Source: Xiphydria camelus (Eukaryota; Arthropoda; Insecta; Hymenoptera; Xiphydriidae). Taken from it: a stretch of 64,000 nt of DNA. Positions 53,110-63,339 of the stretch are shown here, one piece after another. Position numbers and translations under genes: made by a program. The stretch's first letter is position 1; every line of letters begins with the position of its first letter. Location of the stretch: the NCBI GenBank assembly GCA_963678675.1, contig OY783200.1:17786603-17850602 (forward strand), read 5' to 3'. The notes under the pieces were generated by a model. That model was not told the DNA's origin and did not search any database. It worked only from the letters and a program-made list of their open reading frames with translations.

Positions 53110-53486
53110 CGAAGGCAGAGTGAAAAGTCCGATACTTTTCTAATAGATTGTGATACGATCGCGAAGATGAGTAGATATACGCCCACATTTGGCGAAAAAA
53201 AAAAGTTGTGTTCCACCATGACAATGCACCTGCCCATTCGTCTGCTATTGCTACAGCGAAATTGGTCGACTTTAAGTTCGAATTGCTGCCGCATCCACCT
53301 TATTCACCGGATTTGGCTACTTTACAGACTTAGAAAAAAATTACTGTTTGGAGGGTTTAAAAAAGTTGGAATATCGTTAGACAAATTGTATTGAGCGGAA
53401 AGGCGACTATGTTAACAAATAAATAAACAATTCATAAAAAAGAAAGTATTTAATTTCAAAAGTATCGGACTTTTCTCTTCCCCTCG
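53110..53486 (+). mobile_element. 377-bp internal-deletion derivative of a mariner element
   Basis: Terminal repeats of about 29 bp, CGA-GG-AGAG then AAAAGTCCGATACTTTT, at both ends, with TA after the right end (53487-53488). A short transposase remnant is inside. Confidence 0.8.
53199..53422 (+). pseudogene. Mariner transposase remnant (DNAPAHSS ... HPPYSPDLA)
   Basis: KVVFHHDNAPAHSSAIATAK, then FELLPHPPYSPDLAT is the second catalytic-D region and the run-up to the third of mariner transposases. A stop follows in frame. In the next frame YFTDLEKKLLFGGFK continues the family pattern, and a third frame gives CIERKGDYVNK before TAA at 53420, the usual C-terminus. Frameshifts and internal deletions leave no function. 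Confidence 0.85.
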
Positions 53487-53759
53487 TAATCTTAAATATA
53501 TCTCGCATATATTTTAATATTTAATTGATGCATTTATATATGGTAAATATATTCACCTCATATATATATTGTATATGTATAACTGGTCATATAAAAATCT
53601 GGATATTTTTAGACATATAATATATTTCCGCTCATTTCAATCAAGCAATGAATATGTTTATATTGTTTTTCATATATAAGTATGTTCATGGAATACACGT
53701 GTAATACATAATTTGATGCGTAAATGAGTTATGAGATATATATAAGTAAATATTGCGAG

Positions 53760-54160
53760 AGCAGATACCCGCGCCATATTATGGAAAAGCATTCATGTTG
53801 AGATAACCCAGTCCCCGAACAAAGCGTTTTTCCTCCGAGCGCAAGAAACGTGTGTACCTACATACATACTAAGAAGATTCGTCGACGTCTTCATGGAACG
53901 CATTTCTCGCCGCGGTAACTGCGTAATTTATTAGCTGCCACATAATGTCAACGCTTCGGATGTACCGTGCGGTGCATCGCGGAGCAGGTGCGCGAGTTGC
54001 TCCGCGCCAATTTGCAATAATTTGCCGCGCGCGGAGCGTCGGATGAAAAGATGCTTCCAGTTGCGCCTCGATCACGTGCCGCGGGTATCTCTTTACTTTC
54101 TTTATGACGTAGCGAAGAGAGGGAAACGCCGATCACCTGGTCTACGCTCAGTATCACCTA
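53760..54160. other. CpG-rich patch, no gene seen
   Basis: GC- and CpG-rich sequence with no recognised coding or repeat. Minus-strand frames at 53869-54157 look random. Confidence 0.25.
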
Positions 54161-54289
54161 CGTGAGAGAAAGTGTTTGTACTATATAGGTTCGGATTTTA
54201 AAATGTATCGGATAATCATATTGAGACTTATAGAATTCATTTGATTTATATAACAGACTGATTAGTGCAATAAGAGAACAAAATAATTC

Positions 54290-54620
54290 TGGAAACTATT
54301 TCGTGGTGACAACTACTTAGGTTTGCTAATCAGCACTAGTTCTTTCATAGTTATCGTAACAACTTTCAGTTCACAAAGCTAAAATGTTCGCACAAGTAGG
54401 TTTGTACAAGTACTTAATAAACACTCTGTATAACGAGTGTTATACGCTCAGAGAAAAAGATGACAACTTTTCGAGTTTTGCAATCGCCACCATTTTTTTA
54501 ATAATTGCTGCAGAAAACGGTCTAGTTCAAATGACTGATAACAGTTGCAAAAACTATGAAAACTAGTGCTGACCACCAAACGTGAATAGTTGTCACCAAA
54601 AAGTTCTCACGACTTTGCCT
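54290..54620. repeat. Palindromic family Z, member 1
   Basis: Arms GGTGACAACTACTTAGGTTTG-type on the left and AAACGTGAATAGTTGTCACC on the right, with CAGCACTAGTTC and GAAAACTAGTGCTG as inner arms. A unique insert of about 150 bp lies between. Related members occur at 19.2, 57.1, 58.4, 58.7, 60.7 and 62.4 kb. Confidence 0.6.
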
Positions 54621-54726
54621 CATTCTTTTGGTGTATAAACTATGATACCTACATCGAATTAGATAATGCAATCATTATAGTATTTATAAATAAACTTTCT
54701 TCTCCTTCTTTAGTAGTACGTATGGA

Positions 54727-55565
54727 AATAGTATCGTATGTCATTAGGCGGTAATCCGAAGTTCCGGTAATCCACAGTCTTAACCCTTTCGCTCACGACT
54801 TTTTTAAATTCACGATAAAATTATGAAATTAAGTTCTGTGGCTAGATAATATTTTTGTATAATTTTTAAGCAAAAGAGGAAATTTGTTAGTCTGTCTGTT
54901 TTTGATTTTATGATTCATTCAATAAATTGAAAACACTGATTGTTATGGCAAATTTCCCAAAAACCAGGAAATTTTATTGTTCAATCACTAAATTTAATCA
55001 AATTTCTTTCTTTCTATGTGAAATATACTAATCACCACTCAAAAATATTACAGTATTTTAGAATTATGTGGTAATCGCACGACACACTTCTGACCTCAAA
55101 TGGTAATAAAGTAAACTGAAATTTTTAAATCACAGTTATGCTTCCAAACCGACAACATAAATGGCGACACGGAGTTTTTACTTGATAGCAAAGAAGTGAA
55201 ATAACGACGAGAAAGTTGTTAATTAAGCAAATAGTTTTCCAGATGGCATTTAAAAATGTTTAAAACTGGTGTATTCATTTGAATACCTGGTGAGCGAAAG
55301 GGTTAAAAATCCGAGGATTTCAGCCGAATGACATAAAGACTATTTTTTCTCACGAATGCCCATTTCTCAAAACAAAACAAACAGAAGTTTAGTATATACG
55401 GCTCATTTCACGTTGCGTTTATCAGTTTGGAAAAAGGACCCACTTCGGACTAAGCAATCTTTTGACAGCCTATGGACTCCCGGTCGGTGTCACACGGGAA
55501 AAACGCCATCTTACGGTCTAAAAATAGGCTGGAAAAAGCCTCGAAATGGGCATGAGTGAGGAACA
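54727..55565 (-). repeat. Family A repeat, copy 6, split by a TTAA element
   Basis: Reverse copy from ATAGTATCGTATGTCATTAG to GGGCATGAGTGAGGA. Most of the nested hairpin element is deleted, leaving ACAGTCTTAAAA between ATCCGAAG and ATCCGAGG, and a 518-bp element has inserted at that TTAA. Confidence 0.75.
54784..55301. mobile_element. 518-bp TTAA-flanked MITE (piggyBac-like)
   Basis: CCCTTTCGCTCACGAC at the left and GGTGAGCGAAAGGG at the right, TTAA at 54780-54783 and 55302-55305. The uninterrupted site CACAGTCTTAAAAATCCGAG at about 10297-10316 proves both the insertion and that only one TTAA existed before it. Confidence 0.85.
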
Positions 55566-55639
55566 ATTATTTATCTACATATAAACTTGATATTTAATAT
55601 CCGTAAGCAGTGTCATTCGTTAAGTATCTGGTACATAAC

Positions 55640-56600
55640 AATACTTCCTAGTCGAGACTTATACAGGATTTTACTCGCCGTCCCGGTTCCGCCTTGAGAA
55701 GAAAGAAAACGAGCAACGCGCGCGCGCGCGCGCGAAAAGAAGGCACGGAGACGCGCGGAGCGAAGGACCGCGGCGCGCTATCAATGGACTGCTGCATGAA
55801 CGAGCGGTACTTCGCCTCGCGCGCGCCCATGAAACCGAGGCGCTCGGACCGTAAAAATTGAAAAGTCCTCCGGCTCGAATGCGAGTGCTCGCTTCGCCTC
55901 GGCTTATCTTGAGTCTCGATAGGCGTCCGCGTCGTTTCCAACCTCCGCGTCATTACCGGGCGGCCCGCATTATCTTTACTCCCCGGGCCTCGGTATGCGA
56001 GCGAACATCTTGAGAGGACTCGGTGTTCAACCCTTTCGAGAGACGCGAGGGCGAGAGACAGACAGAAAGAGAGAGAGAGAGAGAAAGAGAGAGAAAGAGA
56101 AAGAGAGAGAGGGGGGGGGGAAGAGAGCGAGGGAGAAGATAAGGTGTCTTCGAACACGTTTTGAGAAATTGAATAATTCTCGCCGTCTGGGCCGCACTCT
56201 CTTCGAAGACCGAGTTTATTGCCCTCCACCACCTCCTCCTCCTCCCCCCTAGCAGTCCTCTATACGTTTTACGTAGAAGCGTCTCAGCGTCAGATATACA
56301 ATCTCGGATACGGACTCGCTTCGACTTTGAGGGAGATCGTAATTGCTTTCCATTATTGTCTCCACATTTTCTGTGTAGGAAGAGCGTGATGAAAGGCAAA
56401 GGGTGGAGGAAGAGTGTGGAAGGGTTTCCTTTACTGAAACCCTGTTGGCGAATGGATGCGAAGGGGATACGGCGGCGGGTGATGCGGCTAAATCGCGTTC
56501 GGTGATTGAAATGCGAGTCTCGGTTAACCGCATTGGGAACTTCGTTGAGATGGGGCGGGGAAAGTATTATCGATTGATTCTGCGACTTTTCCGCGACGAG
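55640..56600. other. CpG-rich island with (CG)n and (GA)n tracts
   Basis: (CG)n at about 55715-55734, (GA)n with G11 at about 56066-56120, and CCTCCTCCTC at 56232. Long minus-strand frames across the (GA)n are low-complexity S/L translations and not credible. Composition like the other islands; possibly a host promoter or 5' region. Confidence 0.3.
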
Positions 56601-57060
56601 AAATAGAGTTTAGGTTGGATAGAGGGGTAAAGTATTGATGGAGGTTTATGGTAGTTATGAAGTAGTAAAATTATGATGCGAAGGGCTTAAATTGATTTTA
56701 TACCGAAATAGTATCTACCTATATATTTAGTTATATTGGGGAAAAATTGGTTTTATTAGTTAAACAGAATACTTATTATAGATTGCGTTTAATATGTGTT
56801 TTGTTATTTTAACTAAAGGCTCGTTAACAGAATTGAGGATTTTTCTTCTAAATAAGTGTTTTCTTGTCTCAGCCATTTTTCTTATACCCTCTTCAATGAC
56901 GAATGTCTTATTGTGTATGAACTTTTGAACTCATTGTCAGTAGATTTAACATTTTTTTGAAAATTATATTTCGATCTGCAGAGAAGTTATACGCTAGTTT
57001 TTGATCTAAAGTTTTTAGATAGCGAGATAATCATAATTGAACCACATAAAAACTTTCAAA
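56601..57060. other. AT-rich spacer, no gene seen
   Basis: Nothing recognised. Confidence 0.5.
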
Positions 57061-57270
57061 ATTATGGTAGGCTGAGAAAATTGAGCATAGTTTTAACAAC
57101 TATTCGAGTTTGGTAAGCAGCACTATTTTTTGTAGTTTTTCCAAGAATGTTTACAATAGTTACTTGAACTCAACAATTTACTGCGACAATGATTAAAAAC
57201 TAGTGTCGATTACCAGTCTCGAATTGTAGTCACCAGAATAATTGCCATCACTAATTTTTTCTTAAAGTAT
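57061..57270. repeat. Palindromic family Z, member 2
   Basis: TAACAACTATTCGAGTTTGG on the left, CCAGTCTCGAATTGTAGTC on the right, inner CAGCACTA and CTAGTGTCG. Confidence 0.55.
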
Positions 57271-57894
57271 GAATATGATGATTGAAAATATTAGAACTAT
57301 TATATAATGGAAATATATTTTGCTGTAATATTTAGCTATAATAGTGCTCCAAAACATATTTTTCTCTTAGATCCATATAAGTTTATTGAGAAAGTGATAC
57401 TAAACCGAATGGTAATCCTGAAAAATGATATGCTATTACGAGCATTACAAAATGTTTCGCGAATGCTGTGAGAAGCAACAATATTACTCGGACTCTTTTC
57501 CTCGGTACATTCTCTAGACCACGTCGATTCCACACTGTACTATGTGGACGTTTAGATACTTTCTACCAATTGATATATGGTCAATCTCGTTTGCCGTTAA
57601 TTGGGTATAGGCGCAGTGGTTGTCACTGCACTTTCCGTAAAGGAGCTAATTGGTATTGCCGCTTCGCAAAGAGCAAAGAGACACTATAGGAAACAGGTCA
57701 AACGCGATGAGAAAGCTGTGCAGTAGAATTTCACTCTTGACTATATTTTCTCGGACAAATTCGACTCGTTATTCGAACGAAAGTTTTGTAAGGAATACAA
57801 AGTGTGATCCACAATGACTGTGACAGCGGGAAATGGGAGATTCCTCGTTAAAAACTAGGTGCATAAAGTGCAAGTTATAATATCGAGGGAGTAA

Positions 57895-58215
57895 TAGTTA
57901 AGGAACGTTGGTCCAGTGAGCAACGCGCGTTTGCTGGTAACAATGAAAACGGTAACACAATGACAGTAAACTCTGAACGCTATGCCAACACATTGGTAAC
58001 TTTTGATCTGCCTGAAATAGATTAATATAATCCTGATGATGGAACACTCTTCCAGCAAGATAGTGCAACAAGCCATACATTGCCAATGTTTCAACGGATT
58101 TGCTTAGACTTGGTTTTTATGATCGTCTCATCAGCAGAAATGGCGATATTCCATGGCCTGCCCGTTTACCAGATTTGACGGCTCCAGACTTTTTTCTTTG
58201 GGTTACCTCAAGTCC
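57895..58215 (+). pseudogene. Mariner-type transposase relic (TVNSERYANTL ... FFLW)
   Basis: Readable pieces: MTVNSERYANTLVTF, then PEID, a stop, DDGTLFQQDSATSHTLPM, and after a frameshift YDRLISRNGDIPWPARLPDL, TAPDFFLW. FQQDxATxHT carries the second catalytic D and PDLTxxDFFLW the third. Stop codon and frameshift abolish function. A CACCCTG terminus followed by TA at 58327-58335 is the probable right end of the element. The left end is not found. Confidence 0.75.
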
Positions 58216-58359
58216 AAAGCGTTTAAAGTAAATTTACACTAATATAGACCTGATTTATTCTAAAATAAAACAACTTTTTTAAACCTCTCTTTTTCGATTT
58301 TTTAAAATCGTTCCGTTTCACTGCTTCACCCTGTACTACGTATTTTAGAATATTATCTA

Positions 58360-58570
58360 GAAGGAGAGAAAAGAAGTAGTTGTGGTAACTATTTTGATTA
58401 TAACTATTCGAGTTTGGGAATCGGAACCAGATTATCATAGTTGGTATAACTATTTTTAGTTACCGGAACTTAAAACTAGTCGGGACAACTATAACAAACT
58501 AATTCTGATAGACAAACTCGAGTAGTTATGACCAAAGTAATTGCTATAACTGGTTCTTTTCTTTCTGTAT
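58360..58570. repeat. Palindromic family Z, member 3
   Basis: GAAAAGAAGTAGTTGTGGTA on the left and ATAACTGGTTCTTTTCTTTC on the right, with ACTATTCGAGTTTGGGAATC and ACAAACTCGAGTAGTTATGA as inner arms. The best preserved member, about 200 bp. Confidence 0.7.
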
Positions 58571-58649
58571 ATGATTATCAAAGTATCATTACTGCAATTT
58601 ACTGTTAACTACATTCATTGTAGTTACTAAAGCAAGAAGTTTCAAAATT

Positions 58650-58840
58650 TAACACGGAAAGAAAAGAAGTGGTTCTAGCAACCATTTTTTTTAAAACTGT
58701 TTGAGTCTGGTAACCAGAACTATAGTTGTTGAAACAATTGCTTAGTTTCGTTAACTAAACAATATTTAGGAAAATTATAATGAACTGGTCCTGATAATAT
58801 ACTAAAGTAATTGTCACAACTGCTTATCTTTTCCTGCGTA
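58650..58840. repeat. Palindromic family Z, member 4
   Basis: GAAAGAAAAGAAGTGGTTCT on the left and TGTCACAACTGCTTATCTTT on the right; centre AGTTTCGTTAACTAAAC. It lies 80 bp after member 3 in the same form. Confidence 0.65.
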
Positions 58841-59295
58841 TGATAACACAAGCCGACGTCAGTTTAGTTACAGAACGAAGAACCACTATTACCGACTAAT
58901 TTTGGGTCGCTGATTACGAAAATGATAACCGATTTACTCGATTAGCTCGTAATTTGGCGTTATGCGTAGTTACCATGTTTACCATATTTTTAAGGGTCGA
59001 CTTGAGTTTTTATCAAAATAACCGGTCCGGCAATGGTTATTTAAATGAGAAAAATATTATATATCATTTTAAGGGCAAAAGTCGTAAGCACTTTGTCATT
59101 GGCATCTATATACTGAAGAGTGGATAATAGGGAGGACAGGGGAGAGAGCAATTCGTGATTATTTTGTCTGCCGTGTTGCGTTACTTTAAACGGTTGACAC
59201 TTGTATGGTGGATTTACAAAATACTGTTGTTGTTTGTGTCTCTGGGACTCAAGAGCTACAACAAAACATTTCTTACAAAAAGAGTGACCCCTTAG

Positions 59296-59892
59296 AGAAT
59301 CATTTAAGCCTGGTACCAACAATGTCAAGTATGAGCTTCTGGTCGATCTAGCCAAGATACTGCTGCCACCTCTTCATATTCAGTTGGGCCTCATGAAGAA
59401 TTTTGTCAAAGCTACAGACAAAGAGGGTGAAGGATTTAGCTACCTTACAATTAGACAGTTCTTTCCAAAATTAAGTGAAGCTAAATTAAAGGAAGGAATT
59501 TGTATAGGACCTGATATTCGCAAACAGATTCATGATAAATTGTTTGAACAGAGTTTAAACGAAAAAGAGTTAGATGCATGGCGTGCCTTTGTCAAAGTTA
59601 TTAAAGGTTTTTTGGACAAAAATAAAGATGAAAATTACGAAGCTCTGGTGCAGCAACTTCTGGTCGCATATGAAGCTTTGAAATATCAAATGTCTGGAAA
59701 TCCACTTTCTTCACTCACATCTCAACTTCTTTCCAGAAAATCTTGGAGATGTTAGCGACGAAATGGGAGAGAGATTTCACCAGGACACACATAAGAACGA
59801 TGGAAACTCGATATCAAGAACGTTGGAACCCTGCGATGATGAGAGACTATTGCTGGTCGGTGAAAAGAGATGATCTGGCGTTTCTCTCATAA
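59296..59892 (+). pseudogene. Repeat-encoded protein relic (GLMKNFVKA ... RFHQD ... DYCWSVKRD)
   Basis: Frame 1 from about 59296 reads PGTNNVKYELLVDLAKILLP, then LHIQLGLMKNFVKATDK, IRQFFPKLSEAKLKEGI, ending after AYEALKYQMSG near 59698. A frameshift leads to IHFLHSHLNFFPENLGDVSD, EMGERFHQD (to about 59790). A second leads to IRTMETRYQERWNPAMMRDY, CWSVKRDDLAFLS and a stop at 59892. The order LHIKLGLMKxFVKA, FPKLSxAKxKEGI, HSHLxFFPxNLGxVSDExGERFHQD, DYCWxLKRD is that of a very common uncharacterised arthropod repeat protein (from memory). Two frameshifts in about 600 bp mark decay. No TIRs located. Confidence 0.7.
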
Positions 59893-60700
59893 AAGGAAGA
59901 AGTAAAACTGATGATTTTATTTACACATTTTTATTAAAGTAGATATTGCAAAATATTCTGTATGCAATACTAATATACTGAGATAATAAATAGTTTTTTA
60001 GCTGATTTGATTTTAACAAATAACATAATTTCAATAAATTAATTCTATAACTACTTTTCGAAATTTTGTGTATCTCTTGGTACAACTGTCCAAACTACTA
60101 ATAAGGGCAAGTGTGTATTAACGCAAGGGTATCGTTAGTAACTTGGAGGAAGGAGGAGAAAAGGTTGGAAAAATTTTTAAAGCGGCTCAAAGTGGCGAAA
60201 TAGTTGAAAAAACCCTTTCAAAATTTCAGTTTTTAAGCGAAAGAAGCAAGACTCCTTGCCTCTTTCCCTCCCCCACAGCCTTGATCAGGATGGTTATGAC
60301 AATGACTGTAGAGTAGTTACCCAACTAAACGAAATTAATTTCTTTTTCGTACTCAATAAGCTCATTATAATAATTATTTGGCTGGTAACCTTGATAATAG
60401 TTTATTTTGCTCAGTACATTTTATGGTAAAATTGGCAACTGCGTTACACAAAAATACGAGCTAATGGAGAGAAACGGCTTCATATTCGCATTCAGCGACC
60501 CAAAATTAGTCAGAAACAGTGAGTTTTCTTTCTGTAACTTTTCAAAAGTTTCAAAACGTCGGCCTGTGTAATTAAAGTGTCATTGCAGCAATGTATAATT
60601 AAACTATAGTTCGAATCGAACATCTCATGAGTCTGTTATTCAATTGATTTACATCGAACATTAACTATATGCATTGTAGTTACTAACGCAAGAAGTTTCA
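59893..60700. other. AT-rich spacer, no gene seen
   Basis: Nothing recognised. Confidence 0.45.
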
Positions 60701-60975
60701 ACATTCAATACAGAAATAAAAGAAGCAGTCGTAGTAACCATTTTTTCATAACTATTCAGGTAACAAAGTAAACTTTTTGGTAATCAGCATCAGTTCGTTA
60801 TAGTTGCCGCAACTATTGCTTAGTATCGTTAATTAAAAAAATATGTAGTTGTGACAACTATAATGGACTAAAAATAGTTATGACAATTATAATGAGCTGA
60901 TTCTGATTCTGACAAACTCGAATAGTTTTGAAAAAAATGATTGCCACAACCACTTCTTTATCTTCCCTGAACGAA
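60701..60975. repeat. Palindromic family Z, member 5
   Basis: AAAAGAAGCAGTCGTAGTAA on the left and GCCACAACCACTTCTTTATC on the right. The inner TAGTTGTGACAACTA unit is followed by a partial duplication (AATAGTTATGACAATTATAA). Confidence 0.6.
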
Positions 60976-61139
60976 TCCCAACCAATTCACTCTGGGTGCA
61001 CTAACCCAAACCCAATTACTCACCTCAACACCAAATCCTTCCCCAGCCGAGCAATTAGAAATGTCCGTTCGTCACACTTTACACTTTACAACTAGAGCAT
61101 CCGACCCTTAAGTATCCCTTTTTACTCAACATTCTCAGC

Positions 61140-62230
61140 CCACTCTACTTGTGGCCTTTTCTTCTATTCATCCTGGAAGACCCTAAGCGCGCCGACCGCG
61201 TGGACCCCAAGGGCTAACGGTCGTCGGCGTCATGCGGCATGCCGAACGCGGTCTCACATTTCTTGGTCGCGGTCGATCCGGATTATGGTTAACGGAACGC
61301 GTAAGATTTCTCTGGCTGTTATCTACCGTTCGTAGCCCCGGTGTTCGGTTTCTTCGTGAGCAACGCGCGCGCGGTGCCCTCGGATACCTGTGTGCGCGCG
61401 CGTGTGCGGTATAGATATTCCTCGCATTCCGATCGATAAGAAAAACGTTCGTGGCTCGACCGCAGAACAGTAGCTCATTCACACGGTTACTCTTCGTCTT
61501 CGCTCGTCTCTCACTCCTCCCCCCCCCTCTCTCGCTCTCTCAAGCATCCCTTCCGTTTATACCTTTACCATGTACAATAAACCATTCCGCGCCCGGCTCT
61601 CTCGCTGAGGCCGATGCCTTTTCTACGCTGCAGCAGCCGCGCGCCGGACGTGAAACAACACCTCGACCCGCCTGAAATTGCAGCCGTTGATGGATCCCGG
61701 GAATTGGCTGAGAGAGGAGCGCGCGAGGAAGAAGTCGAGAGCCTAGCTGATCCGGCACGGGAGAGGCCCTCTCGCGTCTCCCGCATCCGCGAGTGGAAGA
61801 GAGCGTGGTAGGCACAAACGGTACGCGCGAGCTTTCGACAATCGATTTTACGAGTATACGCACTGCAGTCGAACCGGAGGTTGAATTGCTCGAATTGCAG
61901 CCTTGGAGCCATTTTCCTGGATCGTAAAGGTTCGCGCATCTTTCTTCCGCACCTATTCCCGCTGTACTGGGTTCACCGGTGATAAGCGGAGGGAGGGGGT
62001 TTGAATATTCCATGCATTTTTGTGACAAATCGCCGCGATGATGACTGACGATGATCGATGAGAGTCTCTCGGTGCTGGCCTCTGGCATTTTTGCACGTTC
62101 GTTCTTCTCGCTGAGTCTTCCTCCATTCCCTCTTTTTCTTCTTCTTCGTTTCTTTGCCTCAGCGCAGTTTCCTCATGTGGGGTGAGAGGTGCGGGAGTCG
62201 AGGTCCGATGCGAGGGTCTTCCTTAAGGTA
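61140..62230. other. CpG-rich island, largest in the window
   Basis: About 1.1 kb of GC/CpG-rich sequence without repeat families, with a C8 run at about 61520. Frames on both strands overlap (for example minus 61540-62088), and none has a recognised domain. Best candidate for host promoter or untranslated exon in the window. Confidence 0.3.
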
Positions 62231-62394
62231 TGATTACACTGCTATAGTGTTCGTGGTCTAATGTATTGAACTATAGAGATTTGGTGGATGGTCTGTAATG
62301 TTGGTTATTTAACAAACGGATTTTGTTGAGAGAAATGGAATTGATTGAACAACTTTATTCACTAACATATATGCACCAAAAGAATTTATTACAG

Positions 62395-62580
62395 TTGTGA
62401 AGACTATTCGGGTTTGGTTATTGGTACTAGTTTTCATGGCTGTCGCAAATGTTATGCTTATTTACTGGAATTAGAAACATAGTTGAGATACTATAAAGAA
62501 TTAGTACTGATCACCAAACTTGAATAGTTATTATTGAAAAATATGTAGTTAAAACAACTATTTTTTTCTCATTGTTAGTA
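62395..62580. repeat. Palindromic family Z, member 6
   Basis: AGACTATTCGGGTTTGGTTA on the left and CACCAAACTTGAATAGTTAT on the right; outer arms AGTTGTG and AAACAACTATT. Confidence 0.55.
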
Positions 62581-63300
62581 TATATTGGAAATTGGTCCAA
62601 ATTCAGTTATGCAAAGTTTGTCAGTTGAAGATTTTAATTAAATGCTTGCATTGGTAAATTATTTTAAAGACTTTCTGTGCTGTGAGTGGATCATTTAATA
62701 CAAACTCTTTATGATTTTTCATTATTATTATTCACTACTTCTTATAGTTCTTCCTTCATACTAATGGCTTCAAAATAGTTACTATATAATTGTCAAATAA
62801 TGCTCATTTTTCAGTAAATGGAGCACTGTATGCTATAGTTATTGTACCAAGTTTAGGAAGATAAATATGGCGTTATGAATAGGACTGAAGAAGACGAATA
62901 ACAGGATTATGAGGAACAATATACGATGTACATGTTGATATCCATTTCAATCGTAATCATTTTGTTATCTGTGAATTTTAACACAAATTACGTTATAGAA
63001 CTCTTCTGCGCCTAAATCGAAATATAAATCTACTAAATGAGGTCGAAAGTTCAGTCGAAATAAGAAGTAAAAATTAAGAGAATACCTAATTCCCACATTG
63101 CTCGTTGTTGTTCTAAAGTACCTAAATATATACCTATATAAGTCCTTCTTTCTCCAGCTATTCCTCATCATCGCCCCTCCCACCGCATATCCTCTCGCCT
63201 AGAAATTCCTAGTAGGTGAGCTCGCTCTACTCGATTTGCTTTATTTTTTATCAAGTTACGTGCAGCATCGCGTGATTCCGAGAGCGTGAGAGACCCACTG
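62581..63300. other. AT-rich spacer, no gene seen
   Basis: Nothing recognised. Confidence 0.45.
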
Positions 63301-63339
63301 AATTGATACTCACCGTTCCTCCGCGAAGGCGTTACCTAC

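Noticed and set aside
55648..56399. Minus-strand frames of 148-194 codons across the (GA)n tract
   Set aside because: They owe their length to S/L-repeat translation of the microsatellite and CpG-rich sequence with few stops; no domain or conserved start.
61540..62088. 182-codon minus-strand frame in the CpG island
   Set aside because: Overlapping frames of similar length exist on both strands, there is no domain, and GC-rich sequence is expected to have few stops.
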